The notes: generated from the sequence alone by a model not told the origin. Shown: positions 22,016 through 32,619, counted from the stretch's first letter. The stretch: 64,000 nucleotides of DNA from Rapana venosa (GCA_028751875.1 CM054154.1:52617476-52681475); one strand, 5' to 3'. Numbers and translations are program-made.

Positions 22016-22503
22016 CAGATGTGTTCTCTCATCCCTTAAAAAATTGTTTACACCCTGTCACTCCCTTGTAATGTGAAAATCTGTGCCCCTTTGTGGGGAC
22101 TGTCGCCTTCCCCCCTCTCCCACCCATTCCCCATCCCCCCTGTTACCCAGTGGGATTTTACTTTGCTTATCATGAGTAGGCACATGGGTTTTAAAACAGT
22201 GCCCTGAAAAAAAAAAAAAAGGGGGGGAAAAATAACACTCCGAAGAAGAGATAGAATGAAGGACAGGTGAGCTTTTTGACATTTCTTTTAGTGTGGGCAT
22301 TCTTGCTAAAGGAATATCTGTGTACATTTTTTTTTGGGATTAAGTGCAGCCAAAAGTTGTTTTTTTTGAAGAGTGACAAAAAAAATAGCTGAAAAAAAAA
22401 AATTTTTTTTTCAGCTTTAAAAATTCTGAACTTTTTTTGAATTAACGATTTTTTAAAGAAGGTCCTTTAAACAGAAACTGAGGTCCTCAAAAATCCTTAC
22501 AAC
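22016..22503. other. Unassigned DNA
   Basis: No gene or family recognised. A and T runs at 22200-22230 and 22370-22440. Confidence 0.4.
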
Positions 22504-22504
22504 A

Positions 22505-22584
<80 letters not shown>

Positions 22585-22585
22585 T
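22504..22585. repeat. (CA)n microsatellite
   Basis: About 40 CA units with one interruption, directly before the 236 bp repeat copy 2. Confidence 0.95.
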
Positions 22586-22808
22586 TACTCAAATACAAGT
22601 TGAAGATGGCAATTTTTCTGAAAACACACTCTTCTTCATAAAAGCAGAGCGCTGCAAAGGAACCAAAGCCATAACTGGAACCACCAAATAAAATAATGAT
22701 TATAAGAATACATCGAGAGCAAGAAAGATTGTGAATACTATTTTTGCTATCAAAATACTATTTTTGGCCAGTTCAAATACTATTTTTCATTTGCTGGGGT
22801 AGGCAGGT
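22586..22808. repeat. 236 bp dispersed repeat, copy 2
   Basis: Nearly identical to 12548-12786, including gcagagcgctgcaaaggaac and the end ggggtaggcaggtctg. It adjoins the truncated 3' side of an I-like LINE at 22809. Confidence 0.85.
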
Positions 22809-23547
22809 CTGTCTGCAGTCAATACTTTAAAGCTTTCTTAATAAATATTTTGGAGCATTAAAAAATACTTCTTGGCTATACCCCAGTTTTGAAGGAATTA
22901 AAGATGCTGAAAGGTGAATAATGTAAGTGTTTCCTGTCCCCATGGCTGTTTGCCGTATTTAAGATATTTAAAGTTTTCCTCGCTTTAGTTACAATAAACT
23001 CAATATGATTGTTCCATGTCAACTATGTTATAAGGAAAACTCCAAGGAATTTAAGTGTTTGTTTCTATTCCAAAATTCCATCATTTATTATCAAACTGGG
23101 TGTTGTTGATGGATTTGATCCATTATTAAAAAGCATTTTATGTGTTTTGCTACTTGATAGGTGTAAACTATTTTCGTTCGTATAGTTAGCTACCATATCT
23201 AATTCGTTTTGATACAGCTTTTTGATGTAGTTTAAGGATCTCGCAGATGTACTCTTTTTCATTGCTACATTCATCCACATGCATATATCATCAGCATACT
23301 GAGCTAATTCTGCGTGTTTTGACCAAAAATTTTGGCAAGTCATGCATTAGGATGTTAAATAACAGAGGAGCAAGAACTGACCCCTGTGGAATGCCCATTT
23401 GGAGAGATTTTGTAGATGAATACATAGTCCCTATGTTTGCCCTAATTTGTCTGTTTTCCAGTAGATCTTTTATAAAGTTATACATGTGCCCTGATAATCC
23501 AATATTCTTGAGTTTATATAACAATCGAGTGTGCCATACTTGATCAT
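22809..23547 (-). mobile_element. I-like LINE, RT half (3' side), interrupted by an RTE-like LINE
   Basis: Minus-strand frames 23524-23291 and 23343-23065 encode ENRQIRANIGTMYSSTKSLQ, MGIPQGSVLAPLLFNILMHD (motif B), QYADDICMWMNVAMKKSTS (motif C, YADD) and LHLSSSKTHKMLFNNGS. Thumb sequence (LTWNNHIEFIVTKARKTLN) continues to 22809. The upstream half of the same element is at 26733-28070; the two meet at the duplicated ATACTTGATCAT. Confidence 0.8.
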
Positions 23548-23599
23548 CTATCTATCTGTCCCGTAGTCTGCCGACCGTGGGGGCACCCTCAAAGACTCA

Positions 23600-24816
23600 A
23601 CAACCAGTTCCCTCCATTCCTCTCTCTGTTCTGCCTTTCTCAGGGTTTTGTTGAGTTCTAGGCCTGTTCATTCGCTGATGTTATCCTCCCAGCTCTTCCT
23701 TGGTCTGCCTCTTCTTCTTCCTCTTTGGACAGTGCCTTGCAAAACTGTCTTTGCAAGTCCTTTGGATCTTGTCACATGCCCATACCATTTAAGTTTACGC
23801 TTTTTCACGATCGTTAGAAGGTTCTCATAGGGTCCAATGGTTTGCTGGATTCTGTTATGCACGCTTTCGTTGCTTATGTGGTCTTTGTAGGAGATGCCAA
23901 GGAGTCTCCGAAAGCATCTCATCTCCATCGCCTGTACTCTTCTCTCCAAATCTGCAGTCAGGGTCCATGATTCAAAGGCATACAGAAATATGGATATGAC
24001 AAGGGAGCGCATTAGTCTGATCTTGGAGATAAGTGAGATATTTTTATCTCTTCCTGATGGTGTTTAGTTTTGACAAAGCTGTTATTGTCTGTGCAGTCCT
24101 GCATACTACTTCTGGCTTGGATCCCTGGTCTGATACAATGGCTCCCAGGTACTTGAAGCTTTGAACTGTTTCCAGCTTCTGGTCATTAACCCTGATATCA
24201 GTGCTAATGCCGTTGGTGTTATTAGTCATCAGTTTGGTCTTCTCTGCACTGATTTCCATGCCGTATGTTTTGGAGGCCTTATTCAAGTGTTCTGTTAGGC
24301 TGGCAAGCTCTTTTTTCTGATCCTGCTATTCCATCAATGTCATCTGCGAAGCGGAGGTTTGTGATCGTTCTGCCACCAATGCTGACTGATCCTTCATGAT
24401 GTTCCAGTGCATCAGCCATGATTCTCTCAAGGAAGATGTTGAAAAGAGTGGGTGAGAGTAGACAGCCCTGCCTTACTCCAACTGTTGTTCGAAACCATTC
24501 TCCAATGTTGTTGTTGTAGTACACTGCATGGTGGCCTCGCTGTACAGCTGTTTGATGACTCTGATCAGGTTTGCATTGATGCTGTACAATTCATGGTTGC
24601 CCACAAAGCTGTATGCCACACCCTGTCAAATGCCTTCTTAAAATCAAATAAATACGTGGTAAAGGTCTTGTTGTTGTTTTGAAGGTACCGCTCACATAGT
24701 ATTCTGAGGTTGAATATCTGTTCTGTTGTGCTGCGCCCTGCTCTGAAACCTGCTTGTTCCTCAGCAATGATGGTCTCTGCTTGTGGCTTCAGTCTATTCA
24801 ATATTATCTGCAGCAT
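23600..24816 (-). pseudogene. RT and C-terminal region of the RTE-like LINE
   Basis: Minus-strand frames in order. LKPQAETIIAEEQAGFRAGR and TTYLFDFKKAFDRVWHTALW (motif A) lie at 24816-24565. TTVGVRQGCLLSPTLFNIFL (motif B) and NLRFADDIDGIAG (motif C, FADD intact) lie at 24524-24279. AYGMEISAEKTKLMTNN in a slightly different form and VQSFKYLGAIVSDQGSKPEV lie at 24286-24044. IFLYAFESWTLTADLERRV, RCFRRLLGISYKDHI, KLKWYGHVTR and GRPRKSWEDNI lie at 24012-23668. The C-terminal stretch extends towards 23600. Four single-base-type frame changes separate the parts; all RT catalytic residues are present. Confidence 0.85.
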
Positions 24817-24973
24817 GACCTTGCTTGGGTGGCATATGAGGCTGATTGTGCGGTAATTATGGCATTGTTGTAGATTTCCTTTCTTGGGGAGGGTGATGAT
24901 GAGTGACTGTGTCCATGGTGTTGGCCATTTTCCGTCTGCCAGATCTTGTTGCAGATTCTTAGTAGGGCGCTGA

Positions 24974-26227
24974 TCATGGCTTCCCCTCAGCTTGGACCAA
25001 CTCAGCTAGAATGTTGTCGGCCCTGCTGACTTCCCCTTTTTCAGCGATCTGACTGCTGTTTCCACTTCTTCTCGGAGGATTAGGGTGACTGTCTGTGTCT
25101 TTGCTTTCGGGTACATTAAGGACTTCTGGATCTCCTGCGGTTCTATAGTTATACAGGTCAGAGCAGTATTCTGTCCATCTGTTCAGAATATCCTGGTCGT
25201 CAGTGAGACACTTCCCATTTTTGTCTTGGATTGTTAAACTTTTTCTCTGTTTTGTGCTAGTCAGGTCTTTCACCAGCTGATATGCTTTCTTGCTATTGTT
25301 TTTCTTGATGTTCTCTTCAATGTCTTGGCACTGTTCACCGATCCATTTCTCTTTTGCCTCCGTCATGGACTTCCTGATTCTTTTGTTGACTGCCCTATAT
25401 TGTTCTGCTCTTTCTTTTGTTTCATTTTTCTTTTTCTTCAACTCTCTACGCTTGTCGCATAGTTGTAGGATGTTAGGTGTGACCCATGGTTTTTTGACTG
25501 GTCGGTGTTTGCCAAGAAGCTCGCTTGCTGTTTCAGTCACTGCTGTATTGAAACTATTCGTCAGTGTATCTATGTCTGAGTCTATCACAGTGATTTCTGC
25601 AAACTTTCCACCTATCCTTGCTTGAAAAATTTCTACTACCTCTGGGTCCTTCAGCTTCTCAAGGTCAAATTTGATCCTGATGTTGTTCCACTTGTGGATT
25701 TTCTTTAGACGTAGTCGGAAAGTCATCATCACAAGATCATGATCACTCCCTATGTCTGCTCCTGGAAAACTTTGTGTCTGTGCGATGTTAACGCTAGACT
25801 GAAACTGTCTTTTCACCATGATGTAATCTATTTGGTTGTGGTGTTCTCCATTTGGGCTATGCCATGTCCATTTTCTGGATTTCTTGTGTGGGCCAAGTGT
25901 ATTCACTAGCTGGAGGTGGTTGTTACTGGCAAACTCCAGGAGTCTCAAGCCTCTTTCATTTGATTGGTTATTACAATGTGGCCCACAAACGCCCTCCCAA
26001 TCTTTCCATGCATCTTCTCCTACCTTGGCGTTCCAGTCACCTTGCACAACGAGGATGTCTTTCTTGGGAGTTTGATTCAGAACCTCTTGTAGCTGGTCAT
26101 AAAATTCTTCTATGGCTTCATCTGTGCAGTCTGATGTAGGGGCGTATGCCTGTACTATAGTTATGTTAAAGGGGGTTGCTCTCAGGCGGATGGTAATAAG
26201 TCTGCTGGACACAGGCTGACAGCTCAT
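24974..26227 (-). CDS. APE-type endonuclease (C-terminal part) and pre-RT region of the RTE-like LINE
   Basis: This 417-codon frame is the longest credible ORF in the window. It carries TIVQAYAPTSDCTDEAIEEF, LVVQGDWNAKVGEDAW (endonuclease GDxNA box), NGEHHNQIDYIMVKRQF and GADIGSDHDLVMMTFRL (the SDH box with the catalytic His). A charged helical linker (KWIGEQCQDIEENIKKNNSK) and the start of the RT's N-terminal extension (LTIQDKNGKCLTDDQDILN) follow. The enzyme nicks the target DNA for reverse transcription. The apparent Met start is internal; the true N-terminal part is the ORF at 26276-26605, one or two small indels away. Database names such as 'craniofacial development protein 2-like' usually reflect this LINE domain, not a host gene. 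Confidence 0.85.
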   Translation of the reverse strand: MSCQPVSSRLITIRLRATPFNITIVQAYAPTSDCTDEAIEEFYDQLQEVLNQTPKKDILVVQGDWNAKVGEDAWKDWEGVCGPHCNNQSNERGLRLLEFASNNHLQLVNTLGPHKKSRKWTWHSPNGEHHNQIDYIMVKRQFQSSVNIAQTQSFPGADIGSDHDLVMMTFRLRLKKIHKWNNIRIKFDLEKLKDPEVVEIFQARIGGKFAEITVIDSDIDTLTNSFNTAVTETASELLGKHRPVKKPWVTPNILQLCDKRRELKKKKNETKERAEQYRAVNKRIRKSMTEAKEKWIGEQCQDIEENIKKNNSKKAYQLVKDLTSTKQRKSLTIQDKNGKCLTDDQDILNRWTEYCSDLYNYRTAGDPEVLNVPESKDTDSHPNPPRRSGNSSQIAEKGEVSRADNILAELVQAEGKP

Positions 26228-26275
26228 GACGGTTGTTCACGGTGTCTTTTGTGAACGAGAAACCCCACGCCATGT

Positions 26276-26605
26276 TCATGTTTTATCCTGTTTTCCACTG
26301 TAGTATAATTTGTGGTCTTCCTGGGTCGTTGTTTCTCCCATGTTTTTCCACCTTACTTCGCAGAGCCCAAGGATGTGCCATTGATATCTGGACATCTCAT
26401 GTGTCAGTTCTTCCACTTTGCCTGCAGCTCTTAGTGTCCGTACATTCCATGTGCCAATGATGGTGTTGTTTCTGGCACGGATTTTGTTGTGTTTTACATT
26501 AGTAGCATACTTTCGACCTCTGTCCTGATGAGCAACAGAAGGCGCGGTCCTTGGTAACCCGGGCGACGACCGATCCGGTATGGAAATTCTGGCTGTCTTT
26601 ATCAT
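26276..26605 (-). CDS. N-terminal part of the RTE-like LINE protein (endonuclease start)
   Basis: This 110-codon frame has a short basic leader followed by NNTIIGTWNVRTLRAAGKVE (the N-box of APE endonucleases), LTHEMSRYQWHILGLCEVRW (with the catalytic Glu) and TTQEDHKLYYSGKQD. The next segment, EHGVGFLVHK, is in another frame at about 26270-26230, and the ORF at 24974-26227 takes over from there. The first Met at 26605 lies about 125 bp from the element's 5' end and may be the genuine start. Confidence 0.75.
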   Translation of the reverse strand: MIKTARISIPDRSSPGLPRTAPSVAHQDRGRKYATNVKHNKIRARNNTIIGTWNVRTLRAAGKVEELTHEMSRYQWHILGLCEVRWKNMGETTTQEDHKLYYSGKQDKT

Positions 26606-26732
26606 GGGTGTGTCTTGGGCAAATCAAACCTGGCGGAGCCCATCCCTCTCCAGGTCGGATTTTTTGATTGGGTTTACTCCCCACATGTAGCAGGTGGTAC
26701 TGGGTTACATGGTTACCAGTAGCAGAGATGAG

Positions 26733-28070
26733 ATACTTGATCATAGGCTTTGGTAACGTCAACATAAGTTGCCAAAAGACATTTTCATCTGGCATACTGA
26801 TGCTTGATTGGAGTGGTTAATTTACAAGATGATTGATGGATGATCTACCTTTTCTGAATTTTTTTCACAATAGTAAGTCTGTTTAAGACAATTTTTTCCA
26901 ATAGTTTACAGACATGAAGCGTTAGTGCTGTGGGCTTATAGCTATTTATTGGTGTTTGGCTTACTGTTTTTAAGAATTGGGAGAATAATTGATTGTTTCC
27001 AGACTTTAGGTAAAATACCACTGATCCAACATTTGTTAAATACTTCAAAGAGAATGTCAACCCATTTATTTGGTAAATGTTAAATCAATTCGTTAGAGAT
27101 AGCATCGATGCTTACAGATGTCTGCTTGAGTGGTAACGATGAGATAGCATCTTCCATTTCTTGGAGAGCTAGTGAAGCATTGAGAAAATGGTTATTATCA
27201 GGAATAGGGTCATCAAAGCTATTTGACATTTCTATTTGTTTTCTAAAGTCTCTGTGTGCCTGTGGTAAGCCTTCTGGTCTACTTGTCTTTGAAAAAGAAT
27301 CAACAAATGCTTCAGCCTTTTCTGTTAATGAAGGGATTTTTTTGTTTTGTAAACAAATTCGATAATCTGGATGTTTTATTCCATCCTGCATAACCCTCAG
27401 CTGTCTCCATACTATCTTAGTGTCGTTATGATTGGAAACTTTGGATTTACAAAATGTTGCCCAGTATGGTGTTTTAGCTTGCTGAATAACGTTACTTTTT
27501 ATGTTGGCATGTACACTGAGTCAATGTCATCTTCACTTTATTTAGTTACCTCTTAATTTTGAAGAGTACTAGTGAAGTTAAACCAGTCTGCTTTAAAAAA
27601 ATTATATTTTGGGATGATGTCTGGGTTTTTTGTTTCTACATTAAACTTTTCATTAATAGTAATACATATAGGAATGTGATCACTGCCTAACATTTCATCA
27701 CATGTTTTCCACGAACATGTCAACCCATGTATAGGGGAGATCATAGTTAGATCTGTAGCAGTTGACTGATGAGTAGGGATATCTGGAATTCTGGTACACG
27801 ACCTATCGTTAAGTAACACTAAAGGTGAATCCACAACATTTTCAACAAGCCTGTTATTAGTCACATTAATACAGTTATTTTCCCAGAATGGTGAATGGCT
27901 GTTAAAATCACCGCCTATTAGCCATTTTCCTTGTTGGTTATTGATAGTTTTTAACCAGTCAGTGTTATCGTTTATGGGACTTCTAGGTAAGTAAAGTGAT
28001 ACACAGTTGATTGATTGTTAATGATTCAGAAAACTTGATGGTAACAGCTCATGAGAAAATATCTTTTGCA
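26733..28070 (-). mobile_element. I-like LINE, 5' half: endonuclease end and RT start
   Basis: Minus-strand readings from high to low: VSLYLPRSPINDNTDWL, GGDFNSHSPFWE (endonuclease GDFNSH box, near 27900), GSDHIPICI (27680), a linker with RIPDIPTHQS, LTEKAEAFVDSFSKTSRPEG (27330-27280), SYKPTALTLHVCKLLEKIVL (RT motif 2) and VDVTKAYDQV (motif A) at 26745-26770. The reading breaks off at the target-site duplication and resumes at 23547. Stops and frame changes are frequent. Confidence 0.8.
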
Positions 28071-28240
28071 TTTTCTGGCACAGGGGACTGTTTCAAGCAA
28101 TAGTGTAAAACAACATGAATGTACATTGCAGTATTGGTTTTTGCCTCTGTCTGTGGGTGTTGTTCACAAACAGGTAGATAGAAAAACTGCTTCAGTCTTG
28201 GTAACTCATTTCCTTGTGCTTAAGAATACCTAGATTCAAC
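28071..28240. other. Unassigned DNA between LINEs
   Basis: Nothing recognised; it could be 5' coding sequence of either neighbour. Confidence 0.3.
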
Positions 28241-28327
28241 CAGTCTACTGTTGGCCATCACTCTTTTTCTGTTTCTGGCCCAATGATCTGGAATGACCTC
28301 CCTCTCTCCCTTTGCCAAAAGCCTTAT
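28241..28327 (+). mobile_element. CR1/L2-type LINE C-terminus, part 1 (interrupted)
   Basis: The plus strand reads STVGHHSFSVSGPMIWNDLP followed by LSLCQKP. FSV-GP-IWN-LP-SLR is the conserved C-terminal signature of CR1/L2-type LINE RTs. It is cut at 28328 by the inverted-repeat transposon and continues at 30667. Confidence 0.7.
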
Positions 28328-28954
28328 CAGTGTTGATTCTAGGGTGCGCCCTTGCCGGATTCCCGCATTTTTTTCATAATTGCCGCTAAATGATGCGGGC
28401 AGTGCGCCCCAGCGGACGCAAAAAAATCCTGGACGGCGCGTTTTTTAACCAACAGTGCAGCATTGCAACTGCCGTTGTATCATCTCTAAAATTAAGCACT
28501 ACTTCTGCCAAAGTTCTCCCTTGATGCTTCTGATTGGCTAAGCGCCTCACTTTTGACCAAGCACAGAGGCCGGTCGTAGTTCATCCTTAAGTTGGTAGGT
28601 TAACCCTGGGAGTGGGGTGGGAAGGGCAAGATTTACTGATGCACACCTTGTCCTCCTCGTTTACGTCATAATCCAAGAAGCCTTGTGCTCCAGAAACAAG
28701 TGATGTGATTGGGACAGAGATCGTTGAGGAGATAGCAGATGCTGCCTAACAGCAGGTTCCTGCTATTATGGAGCTGTTAGTTCTGGCCAGACAAACAGCC
28801 CAGGCTTGAGAACAGCATGCAGTAAGATAGATCCCCTGTGTATCACACATGGAAAGAGCAATGCCTTCACTAAAGGAGGATGCCCTAATTACAGAACAGC
28901 ACTTTGATCATCATGCGAAAACACAAAAAAGACACTGCTGATCACAGAAAAAGA

Positions 28955-29120
28955 GTCTCTCTCTCTCTTCCCCTCTCTCTCTCTCTCCCCTCTCTCTCTA
29001 TCTTCTCTCTCTTTTCTCTCTCTACTCCCCCTCTTTCTCTCTTTCTCTCTCTCTCTCTTCTCTCCCCTCTCTCTCCCCTCTCTCTCTCTTCTCTCTCTCT
29101 CTCTCTCTCTCTCTTCTCTA
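28955..29120. repeat. (CT)n microsatellite
   Basis: Interrupted CT repeats inside the transposon; a similar tract is at the same relative place in the relative at 41165-41320. Confidence 0.95.
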
Positions 29121-29121
29121 G

Positions 29122-29917
29122 CAGGATTCAGCTTTGTATGGCTTCAACAGGGTGTTGGTGACGTCAAGGTATTCTTACATCTGTTTAAACAAAGACTAGT
29201 TGATATGTTTATCCAGGAATGGTTATAGTACAATCAGAGACCGAGACAGATATGACAGTTTACAGGTGCTTCAAAACATATTTGCTAAAGAAGAATATCT
29301 TCTACACTTAGATACCTACTGCTTTAGAGTTGCTGTGTCACAAGTGAGATGTAATGTTTTACCACTCAACAACAATGTACATCGATATAGTGCACAGAAT
29401 CAGAAGAAACAATGTCCATTTTGTAAACCCAAAGTTGAAGATGAAAAGCATTTCCTTTATGAATGTTTCGTGTATAATGATTTAAGAATTAAATTTTTAA
29501 GGGATTGTGTTGATACACCTTTGCATGATCTACTTAAAGCAGAAAAACAGTAGCAAAAAATCATGCCTGTCTAGATATATATTCCATGCCATCAAATAAG
29601 AGAAAAAGTTTGTTTGGTATTAGGATATTTACATCACAAACAAAGATACAGTTATCGTTTTGTTATGATTTTGAAAAACTATATGTATATTGATTTTATC
29701 CAGACATAAGGAAGGTACACTTAGATCAAAATAGTGAATTGTGTTTGATACATATGTATTTTTTATGTATTCAAGCATTGTCTTCATTATTTCTTTCACT
29801 GAAAGTGAGCTTGATATTGTGTATGTTATCCGGTTTTTGCCCACTCTGTGGCATTGTCAATTTCTTCTACTCCAACCATGTATTATGGCCTAGGCTGAGA
29901 TACATTAAATTTCTGAG

Positions 29918-29925
<8 letters not shown>
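29122..29925 (+). mobile_element. LINE 3' end with Cys/His C-terminal motif
   Basis: The frame 29200-29553 encodes DRDRYDSLQVLQNIFAKEEY, FRVAVSQVRCNVLPL and CPFCKPKVEDEKHFLYEC (C-x2-C...H-x4-C), ending DLLKAEKQ and a stop. C-terminal CPxC...EDE-HF--xC modules end many LINE polyproteins. The 3' UTR that follows is nearly identical to 20941-21345. Only the last part of the LINE is here; a longer relative is at 41340-42680. Confidence 0.75.
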
Positions 29926-29952
<27 letters not shown>

Positions 29953-30121
29953 CTCTCTCTCTCTCTCTCCTCTCTCTCTCATCTCTCTCTTCTCTCTCTC
30001 TCTCTCAATGACCAATCTTGGAGGGGGGGGGGGAGGGGGGGGGAACAAGACTTTGACATTGACTTTAACTGATTGTCTAAATCTAGATCTATATCTCTGA
30101 ATGTGGAAATAAAACTTTGAC

Positions 30122-30167
<46 letters not shown>

Positions 30168-30182
30168 TCTCTCTCTCTCTCT

Positions 30183-30220
<38 letters not shown>

Positions 30221-30230
30221 TCATTGTACC
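29915..30230. repeat. (CT)n tracts and G-rich spacer
   Basis: CT repeats at 29915-30005 and 30124-30222 flank a G-rich stretch (30020-30045) and a piece reading aaactttgacaccctctctc. Confidence 0.9.
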
Positions 30231-30547
30231 ATGTAGGGGAGAGAAAAAATCCTGTGATATTGGCCTTTACCTCTATTCTCTTCTAGATCTATCTCCCCAA
30301 CTCTGAAAATCCAAATTTCACTTTTTTGAACATCCCCCCTCCCCCCCTCTTTCTCCTCTCTCCCCTCCACTCCCACTCTCTGACTCTCCCTTCCCCCTCT
30401 GTCATGAGCGCTAACTACAGATTAACTGCAACACTTCGGTGAATATTTAATCCTTTCTGTCTAGTATGTGCTGTTTGCTTTGTTTCTCTTATTTGAAAAA
30501 AATAGCAGAAACTAAGAGAACTGTAAGCAAATACTACTTGTCCCCTT

Positions 30548-30553
30548 TTTTAT

Positions 30554-30589
<36 letters not shown>

Positions 30590-30590
30590 C
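30548..30590. repeat. Poly-G run, about 40 bases
   Basis: Uninterrupted G in the right arm of the transposon; the related sequence at 46238-46263 also has a long G run here. Confidence 0.9.
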
Positions 30591-30666
30591 GGCAGTGCCC
30601 CCTCCCCCTTTTTATTTTTTAGAGGGCCCTTGGGCCCCTATTTTTGAAATCCTAGAATCAACACTG

Positions 30667-30925
30667 CTTCTTAGGACACTTTTAAATCCGGCCTCAAGAC
30701 ACATTTATTTCAAACCTAAGAGTCTCCTCTCTTGTTCCATCTCATTTTTGTCCCTGCCCTCAACAGACAAAACCCCATCACCCTGCCGGAGTGTACAACC
30801 TTTATGTGTGAGCATGCGTGTGTGTGTATACATTTGAATTTGTAAAAAAACCTATTCATTGTAACTGGCTGCATGTGAATGAGTGAGATGAACGAAAGTG
30901 CTTTGATTTGTTTTTTTCAAGATAT
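30667..30925 (+). mobile_element. CR1/L2-type LINE C-terminus and 3' UTR, part 2
   Basis: It resumes from 28327 with LRTLLNPASRHIYFKPKS (compare the LK--LK-HLF end of CR1/L2 proteins), followed by a stop. The UTR contains a short (TG)n (30818-30830) and ends in gaaagtgctttgatttg, the first arm of the shared hairpin tail. It is interrupted at about 30922 by the second RTE-like LINE; its last bases are at 32620-32665. Confidence 0.7.
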
Positions 30926-32610
30926 CAATCAATCAATCAGTCCCATGTCTCAAAGGACGTAGGGGGGACATGAGAGAAGACGTGACAGAGATCTTTTTTC
31001 CATGCTTCACGATCCTGTGTGGCTAGTAGAAGGTGTTGCAGGGGTTGGGCGGTCCAGTCTTTGATGTTGTCAACCCATGATTTCTTTTGGCGGCCTCTTC
31101 TTCTCTTGCCTTCGACTGTTCCCTGCAAGATGGTTTTTGCTAAGGTGTTGTGTGTCTTGTGGTGTGACCAAACCACATCAGTTTTCTCCTCTTTATGGTG
31201 GAGAGCAGAGGTTCTTGGGGCCCACACGCTTTTTGATTTCTTCTTTCACATAGTTGTTGGTCTTGTGTTTTTTGTATGATATTTTTGAGGAGTCTTCTGT
31301 GGCACTTGTTCTCGAATGCTTGGATTCTCCTCTCTAGCTCTGCTGACAGAGTCCATGATTCACAGCCATATAGGAGGATAGATATCACGATGGGATTTTG
31401 TAAAGGTGATATTTGGTGCAGAAGCTGATGTTGTTGCTTCTGTATGATCCTCTCGAGTCTGGCTAAAGCAGATGTTGCTGTTGCAATGTGAGCTTTCACT
31501 TCATTGTTTGATGTGCCATCTTTTGTTAGGATGAAGCCAAAGTATTTGAATTGGCTCACCTCTTCCAGTATTTTTCCATTCATCTTTATTTCCGTGCTGT
31601 CATTACTAGCGCTGTTGACCATGATTTTGATTTCTCTGTACTGACCTCCATGCCGTATGCGCTCGCTCGATCTGATAGACTATCTGTGAGGTTTTGCTGT
31701 TCTTGTTTGCTGCCGCCCATAAGGTCAATGTCATCTGCAAATCTGAGGTTGCAAAGGGGTCTTCCACCAATGGAGATGGAAGTGTGGTGGTTTTGCAGTG
31801 TCTCTGTCATGATGTTTTCGAGGAAGAGGTTGAAAAGTACAGGTGAGAGAAGGCAGCCCTGACGGACCCCAACCATGGTCTTGAAGAACTCGTTCATGAA
31901 AACTGCACTTCTTGCGTTCTCGTACAGTGCCTTGATGACTTCAATGAGGCAGTTGTCAATGTTGAGTGCCTGAGTACTTGCCAGAGGCCATTATGCATAC
32001 CCTTTTTAAAGGCCTTTTTGAAGTCTATGAAATTGTTGATACAAGTCTTTTGGTTGTTGGAGATGTTTCTCTATCAGAATTCTAAAGATTGAAATTTGTT
32101 CCTTTGTGCTGCGTTTTGGTCTAAAGCCGGCTTGTTCTTCTGCCAGGAGGTTTTTTCCCGCTTGGTTTTTCAGTCGTTGAGGACTACCCGCACCCTGATC
32201 TTGCTAGGATGGCTTATGAGACTGATGGTTCTGTAGTTCTGGCATTGCTTGAGGTTTCCTTTCTTTGGTTGGGGTTTTTACAAGAGACTGTGTCCATTCT
32301 TCTGGCCATTCTTTGGTGTCGTGAATCTTCTGACAAAGTTCTGTGAATCGCCTTGCAGTTTCATTCCCTCCATTTTTTATGAGTTTCTGCCTGGGATGTT
32401 ATCAATCTCCAGGGGACTTTCCCTCTTCAATGTTTAATAAGCTGAATCCGACTTCCACCATAGAATATAGGGGATCTTTATCTTGGTGTTCAGTTGGTTT
32501 GTCAGAACAATGTTGTATCTGGCGAAGTGGTAGTTATACAATCCTCACAGTATTCCGTCCAGCGTTGGAGGATGGCATTGCTATTCCATTAGATTTCTTC
32601 TTTTCTTCAA
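30922..32610 (-). mobile_element. RTE-like LINE, 5'-truncated, inserted in the CR1/L2 tail
   Basis: On the minus strand, RT motifs run from about 32150: LLAEEQAGFRPKRSTKEQI, then VGVRQGCLLSPVLFNLFLEN and NLRFADDIDLMGG (31897-31586), FKYFGFILTKDG, SILLYGCESWTLSAELERRI, RRKLMWFGHTTRHT (31622-31140), then KTILQGTVEGKRRRGRQKKS to about 30940. The 3' end is a (TGAT)n tail (30922-30939). It is related to, but clearly different from, the element at 23.5-26.7 kb. Frames are broken several times and the endonuclease is missing. Confidence 0.8.
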
Positions 32611-32619
32611 TAACAGAGG

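Larger units (their letters stand above)
23536..26744 (-). mobile_element. RTE-like non-LTR retrotransposon, near full length, with 12 bp target-site duplication
   Basis: ATACTTGATCAT occurs at 23536-23547 and 26733-26744 on either side of about 3.2 kb. The LINE is on the minus strand: a 5' leader (26732-26600), endonuclease, RT, C-terminal region, and a 3' end with a GATAGATAGAT-type tail directly at the duplication. The same I-like LINE reads on both sides, confirming an insertion. RTE-like assignment rests on the small size, endonuclease plus RT in one reading, and the short tetranucleotide tail; the clade should be confirmed. Corrupted partial copies are at 51190-52610 and 58896-60230. 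Confidence 0.85.
28328..30666. mobile_element. DNA transposon with 16 bp terminal inverted repeats (composite)
   Basis: The left end CAGTGTTGATTCTAGG (28328-28343) is an exact inverted repeat of the right end CCTAGAATCAACACTG (30651-30666). The element interrupts CR1/L2 coding sequence. Flanking bases (AGCCTTAT / CTTCTTAG) show only an imperfect duplication. No transposase is visible. The interior holds the left arm (28344-28930, related to 40545-41160), (CT)n tracts, a LINE 3' end (29122-29925), and a right arm (30330-30650, related to 46085-46335). The CAGTG/CACTG start would suit hAT-like elements, but the superfamily is undetermined. Confidence 0.7.

Noticed and set aside
21176..22039. 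287-codon frame
   Set aside because: Composed of Phe/Gly/Ser/Leu runs from T/G homopolymers and (CT)n; no conserved motif.
24974..26227. Host nuclease gene (this domain is often labelled craniofacial development protein 2-like)
   Set aside because: The frame is continuous with LINE RT downstream, lies between target-site duplications and has a corrupted second copy at 58.9 kb.
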